From positions 20,455,611 to 20,519,610 of the forward strand of contig JAQFVV010000001.1 of NCBI GenBank assembly GCA_028023455.1: a stretch of 64,000 nucleotides of DNA, given 5' to 3'. The DNA is from Epiperipatus broadwayi (lineage: Eukaryota > Onychophora > Udeonychophora > Euonychophora > Peripatidae). The translations under genes and the position numbers were made by a program. Of this stretch, positions 58,851-64,000 are shown piece by piece (positions within the stretch are counted from its first letter, which is position 1; each line of letters opens with the position of its first letter). The notes beneath the pieces were generated by a model. The model saw only the letters and a list, made by a program, of their open reading frames with translations. It was not told where the DNA came from and ran no database searches.

Positions 58851-61800
58851 TCCATATGATACATGAACCATACAGGGAATATATGAAGTTGAATAATAAT
58901 ACGATCATTGCCACGCATGTATGAAGGTAAGAACACAAATATATATATATAAAGATAAAAAAATTATTAAGCCTTCCACCCACATGAATAAAAATTATGA
59001 AACTTGTTTTATATATAAACCATAGGCATGCCCAGTTAGCCACATATGATTAATTTATGATTAAACCCCATTCACAATAACTATTTTAATAATCTTAAAT
59101 TTGAAAATCTAATAACAATTTTTAAGTCTTGGGAAGATTACTTACTCCTAAAATAGACTGATAGCACAAGCCATCATTTCTTACATAGCTTATATATGGA
59201 TTGTGGTTTTAATTTATATAAATATTACATTGCATTGATATATGCATTTAGATAACTTTGTTAATGTTACTTCTTACATAATAAAATCTTGAATTATAAC
59301 TGTTGCCACATTTTCAGGAGTTTTCATTACAGAGAATCATTTTCTCAAAAGATGCTTATTAATTAAGTGATACTTGAACTAACACTTTAAACAGAGTGCA
59401 TTATTTTAAGAATATCTTAAATAAACCAGCCTGTAACACTTATATGCTTATATTTATAGAGAGCCGCATGGTAAACAACATATATAATTTATTAATTGAA
59501 TAGAAATACACTTGCTATCCTTCCTCAACTTTATACACAATTCTAAAAATGTTCATACATAACCTTCCTTGATATGATGGGGAGGGGGAATAAGACAATA
59601 AATTAACGAACCACTTTATATGCATCTTATTATTATTTTTAAAATTTAGAGTTTAACTATAGCATCTTCTCAGCTCGTTCCATCCCTTGGGATTTTGAAT
59701 GCAAAAAAACGTAAGCACATTTAATAAATTGAGATTTTAACTCCCTCCATCATTCAAGGTAATATATATAAATAAAATGCACAACATGGATTTCTAATTT
59801 ATTTAAATAATTAAGCCAGCTGATTTAACATTAATAAATATGATATAGATAATTTATGAGATTAAAAAGATATATTAAATAAACTGAGTTAAGTTAAAAT
59901 TTGAAATAAAATGAAAGCATTTTTACCATCAATAAAATAATGACTTTGGGACTTCTGCGCAGATAGATAGATGGGTTTAGGATCTTCAGACTGGCATGGA
60001 GATGGTAGGACATGGATAGATCTTCTACATTTTGATGGAACTTCTCAGGAAGCCAACTTCACCAATGACCACAAAGAAGCTGATGCCTGACTACTCACTC
60101 ATAGTGGTAGGTACTTTTAACATTTCAATTTCTTCTTCACTAGTGGAATTTTAAGGACAATGAATATGCCTTCTATAGTATTATATTTTGATAATACTTC
60201 TCTTGGTAGTAATTTGATAGAATAGTAGAATAATGCAGAATATCCTTCTTTTCTTTAATACAATGCCCCCTTCCATGTTTATATATATTATTTTATGCCT
60301 GGGTTTGTATCTCATGAGTTTTCTTAATGGATTTCAGTCAAATTTCTCTAATTGCTGCTCCATCTTAATTTTGCTTTTGCAGTTCTTTGTGCTACCTCAT
60401 AGGTTTCCTCTCTTTTGTTTCTTACTTTAATTTAACATCTTAAAGCATCTAAAGATGTTTAACAGTAAGTATTACAGCTGATGGTATGTATAGATAGAGA
60501 AATGTGGCACTTATGCTCCCTTCCCTAATGGCTACCTACCTCTCTCCCATGGCATAAAATATTTTAACATTTTTTAAATTGATTCTACTTTTGACAAGAT
60601 ATACTTTTTCTTAAAATAAAATTGCATGATTTTAACAATCAGCCTTTAACTTTAAGATGATGCAAGATTGTACACACACAGATGCACATATTACTAATAT
60701 GTGCAGATATTAATAAATAAATTATATATATATATATATACATTACTAATATGTGCAGATATTAATAAATAAATTATATATATATATATATACACGATAG
60801 TAGATAGGTTAATTCAAGAAAACATGAAGCAAGTATATCTGCATGCAGATATATATAAATAACTTAAAAACTATCTTGATATATTTTATCAAAATTAAAT
60901 CCCCAGCTCAACAAAGATTATTTTCTATCATCAACAAATAGCAGGTATAATAACTAAATATTTATAAATACTTGGAAATGGATTTTAAATGCATGTAATC
61001 TTAAAGTATTTTGTAACTTAACATAAGAAAAAGTCTTTTTTAAAAAAAAAAAAAATAATGAATTTACCATAATTAATATATATTTAAAAGTAGATTTTAA
61101 TTCAGTAAATGATTACTAATATGCAAAATAAACTAACATTGTGTATGACAGAATGCATTTTCTATTAATCGGATTATTGGCTTTATCTTTCATTCTTTTT
61201 TTTTTAATAGCCAAATTTAAAATTGTTTACAATCTTTAACTTAAAATACTAAATAGTTATTCTGTTATTAAAATAAAAAATTAAAAATGAGTTATCTTTG
61301 AAATAACATTTTACATGGCTCAAAAATGACAAAAATATTTGACACTAAATGTTAAAAGAATTTGACATAATTGTTAAATTTACAAAGCTGCTAAAATAAA
61401 TTAATAATTTATAACTGCTTTCTACCGGATTTTAATTTCTATGTTACTTCATTAATATTAACTGAATTTTTTTCTTCATTAAATATATATATAATTTTTA
61501 TGAAACTAAGTTTATTAAAAATAATTAGCATCATGAATTTAAGTTGTACAACAGACATCTGTGTTTTTATATTGTCCTATTTTTCTGATTCATAATCCAT
61601 TCCTGGTCATGAATTTACCATTAAAACTAGAGTCCATCAGCAGCATCTAATATTCTTGTAAATACTGTTTTCATTATATGAAAAATTATCCCAATCATGC
61701 CTTTCTTTGTAAGACAATAGAATCTAAGAGTAATTACTTCCTTTCCATTTTTAGTTACATTCCAGCCACTAATTACCACTTACAATTTCTGTTTGAATTT

Positions 61801-61930
61801 ATCATAAAACTTTTTTTTTCTTTATTTGCTTGAGTCAATATAGGATAAATATCTCTTATATTAGCATTGAAGAAATGTTCATAGATTTATTATCAATGAT
61901 ATCAATATTATTTCTTTTTTGATGGCAATG
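58851..61930. other. Non-coding, A/T-rich, with a 52-bp tandem duplication
   Basis: A unit beginning TTACTAATATGTGCAGAT is at 60691 and 60743, each ending in a (TA)n run. The frame 60233-60430 is hydrophobic by T-richness only. No gene seen. Confidence 0.6.
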
Positions 61931-61938
61931 ATCTAAAT
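61931..61938 (+). repeat. hAT copy 2 target-site duplication, left (ATCTAAAT)
   Basis: Exact match to 63464-63471 on the other side of the element; 8 bp as expected for hAT. Confidence 0.95.
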
Positions 61939-63463
61939 CAGCGTTTCCCAACCTGTGGTACGCGTACCACTGGTGGTACGCGAGTTGCTGGTTGGTGGTA
62001 CGCGAAAAATAATCAATAATGGCAGACATAAAAAAAATCAAATCATAAAAATATCATAGAAACGTTTTTTCCTATAATTCATAAAAATTATTTTAATTAA
62101 TAATATTATACAATAAAGTTGTTAATATGTACAGTCGATGATCGAAAATCCAGCAATCGATATCATTTTTTTGGAGTGCATTTTTAAATTTAGCCGTTAG
62201 CCATTAGTAACTTGAGATATTGCCGCCACTGTTGTCATGGTGCTGCACTCTTGTTCACTTCACCGTGCAGCTTACAAGTGACAGGTTATTGTTTGTGATT
62301 GTATCATCTTTGTTTATTAAAATTCATTGATCCCCATATAACCCGCTTATTCGAATTTAGACAAGAAGGACAGTTTTTTTTTTTTGAAGACAATTCTTTT
62401 GATCTTTCTTCGAAATTGTATGATTTTGGTTGGCTTCATTCAGGTGATTGCATATTTAACTGATATTTTTTTGCAAATAAATAACTTAAATTTGACACCT
62501 CAGAACAACTCGATAACGATCTTTAATGTTAATGATAAAATTGAAAATATGATTAAGAAATTAAATTTTTGGAAGCAGTGTATTGAAAACAATCAACCGA
62601 AAGTATTCAAAACTCTACATATTTTTTTGATTGAAAATAAGGTTAGTCTGTCTCAAGATATACGAGAAAATATAATAGCACATTTAACAGGATTAAAATT
62701 GTCTTTAATGGAATATTTTGCAAAACCCGAAAACACAAATGATAAGTGGATTTCAAACCCCTTCTATGAAGAACATTTAGAAAAAGCTACATCATTATCA
62801 ATAAAAGAGAAAGAAAATTTAATAGAATTATCGACACAATCTAATTAATTTTGGTTAAACATTAAAGATTATGAACAACTTTCTGAGAAAGCTCTTAAAT
62901 TATTATTACCATTTACTAGTATGAAATTAGTAGAGAAAGAGCTTTTTCTTCATATATTTAAAAAAAAAAAAAGTATTGAAACAAATTGAATGCAGCTGTA
63001 GACTTAAGGGTATACCTCACATCTTTTGAACCAAATTTCAAAAAATTATGTTTTTCGAAACAAGCACAAGGATCTCATTAAATTTATTTTATAAAAATAT
63101 TTGATTATGATAAAATATATTAATTGGTTTTTTATAATTTTGTGTTTTTATTAAAACCATTTATTAGTAAACGAAATATGACAAAATAGTAGATAAATAT
63201 GAAACTTTGAACAAACACATATATATATATATATGTTACAGTGAATTTATATTTTCAGTGAGTTTATAATCGTTTAAGCGTGTTTCAATGTAATTTGTCT
63301 CATTGTGATGTGAATATATGGTCACCCTATAATATTTATAATGCAAATAAAATAACACACTCGCAATAAATTTCACAAAATACAATCATTTTTACGAAGT
63401 GGTACAATTTAGCGTGATGTACTACCAAGTGGTACGCGAGCCAAAAAAGGTTGGGAAACGCTG
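61939..63463 (+). mobile_element. hAT transposon, internally deleted, copy 2
   Basis: 1525 bp with the same termini as copy 1 (CAGCGTTTCCCAACCT) and the 8-bp duplication ATCTAAAT, in the opposite orientation. The left subterminal zone reads TGGTACGCGTACCACTGG with more GGTACGCG words. The internal transposase remnant (62345-63081) has the same breaks as copy 1, so both derive from one already deleted source and were moved by a transposase supplied elsewhere. Very few differences from copy 1 imply a recent burst. Confidence 0.95.
62345..63081 (+). pseudogene. hAT transposase remnant (ZBED5/SCAND3-like), copy 2
   Basis: The open frame 62384-62848 (154 codons) has IAYLTDIFLQINNLNLTPQN, KKLNFWKQ and a helical region with LTGLKLSLMEYF and WISNPFYEE. 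Just before it, in another frame, is RLFEFRQEG and DNSFDLSSKLYDF. After the TAA at 62846, the same frame reads FWLNIKDYEQLSEKALKLLL (dimerisation region). After a shift near 62985 the end block SFEPNFKKLCFSKQAQGSH follows, with its stop at 63079-63081. The BED finger and DDE Asp residues are deleted. Compare SCAND3, ZBED5 and FAM200, which share this text pattern. Confidence 0.85.
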
Positions 63464-63471
63464 ATCTAAAT
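63464..63471 (+). repeat. hAT copy 2 target-site duplication, right (ATCTAAAT)
   Basis: Exact repeat of 61931-61938. Confidence 0.95.
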
Positions 63472-63474
63472 AGT

Positions 63475-63651
63475 AGACAGAAGATTCTCCTGAACAGAAT
63501 GTACTCTTCAGTACACTTTTCTTCACAAAGATCTAAAATGTCAATTTCTAAGTAATTGACATTTACTTTCACCACATCATGCTTTTCTTTTCTTGCTTCA
63601 ATTTCTAACAGTCTATTCCTACACAAAGACCTAAAATTTTCAGTAAACAAT
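63475..63651 (-). other. Unexplained 59-codon open stretch split by hAT copy 2
   Basis: On the minus strand, FTENFRSLCRNRLLEIEARK and EKHDVVKVNVNYLEIDILDL then CEEKCTEEYILFRR: charged, Lys/Glu balanced, unlike the chance Phe/Ile/Asn frames elsewhere. It has no ATG (TTG at the left) and a TGA lies nine codons upstream. It meets the hAT end at 63471; past the element the frame stops within a few codons. It could be a piece of an exon or of an unknown element. Not recognised. Confidence 0.3.
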
Positions 63652-64000
63652 TGAATTCCATCTTTCCCATTTCATAGTTTTATTTTTAATATTAAGTATA
63701 CACCAAATTATAAATGCAATTTTTCAGCTTCCACTTTATCATTCCTATAAAGCATTATCAACATCTAGACATTTAAATAATTTTAATGAAATTATATCAT
63801 ACAAGTCAGTAGTATAGGGGGAGAGGACTTGGTTCTTCATCAATAATACATTGAGGGCTTTAATCTGAGAGGCCCATCTTCAATTATGAGACATTGATGA
63901 CTATTGTCTCTTATGCAGTACTAAATAATACATAATGAGGCTTTCCAATACTGATATTAGCAACAAAGTATTTAAAAAGGTAAAGACACAGACAAGAAAG
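63652..64000. other. Non-coding
   Basis: A/T-rich; GGGGGAGAGGACTTGG near 63818 is the only less biased word. Nothing recognised. Confidence 0.6.

Noticed and set aside
63336-63650. A 104-codon minus-strand frame read as one protein
   Set aside because: Its second half is hAT copy 2 terminal sequence; only the part outside the element (63475-63651) needs explaining.

Overview
The window is strongly AT-rich animal DNA. It is full of short A/T runs, (TA)n microsatellites and decayed transposable elements, and I found no convincing host protein-coding gene, rRNA or functional tRNA. The mix is lophotrochozoan and probably molluscan, perhaps cephalopod: Penelope-like elements (PLEs) with GIY-YIG endonucleases, RTE-type LINEs ending in a TCATCATTTTCA-like 3' tract, a ZBED5/SCAND3-like hAT family and many tRNA-like SINE heads. 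This is inference, because no host gene is present to fix the taxon.

Left part (1-12.9 kb). PLE1 (1-6993) is a very AT-rich canonical PLE: an N-terminal domain, a reverse transcriptase (RT) with YVDD, and a GIY-YIG endonuclease with a CxxC insert. It is laid out as an inverted 5' piece, then a direct 3' piece, then a nearly complete body. A 1.5-kb hAT element with an exact 8-bp target duplication sits inside the endonuclease. At 8.93-12.83 kb an older PLE (PLE3) is split within its RT catalytic motif by a younger, nested PLE (PLE2, about 9476-11957), which has the same three-part layout as PLE1.

Middle (12.9-36 kb). This part is mostly non-coding. It holds a 530-bp head-to-head inverted duplicate of a unit with a tRNA-like head and a PLE-like tail (19.5-20.0 kb). 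It also has a small foldback element (28.2 kb), a Ty3/gypsy-like gag start (29.8 kb), an RTE LINE scrap (30.6-31.1 kb) and a giant imperfect hairpin of about 1.9 kb (31.15-33.07 kb). A compound repeat follows (33.3-35.9 kb) in which about 3.3 copies of a 399-bp satellite lie between oppositely oriented copies of a dispersed repeat; the same repeat forms a compact foldback at 51.6-52.2 kb.

Right part (36-64 kb). Two LINEs lie on the minus strand: an RTE-type element (39.59-42.17 kb, endonuclease plus RT) and a second, different LINE (44.4-46.25 kb, RT plus CCHC end domain). A detached 3' end of the second LINE is at 48.3 kb. The other long stretches are non-coding. A second hAT copy (61939-63463), opposite in orientation to the first and nearly identical, closes the window.

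How the parts relate. No gene pathway is visible. The content is a record of self-copying elements: autonomous sources (PLE RT/endonuclease, LINE RT/endonuclease) now broken, and non-autonomous passengers (internally deleted hAT, SINE heads, foldbacks) that would have moved in trans. The most unusual signals are a motif of the form CTGANGA, hairpin, GAAAC (hammerhead-like) shared by three unrelated PLE-type units, its coupling to a tRNA-like head in the 19.7-kb palindrome, and the satellite-bearing foldback.
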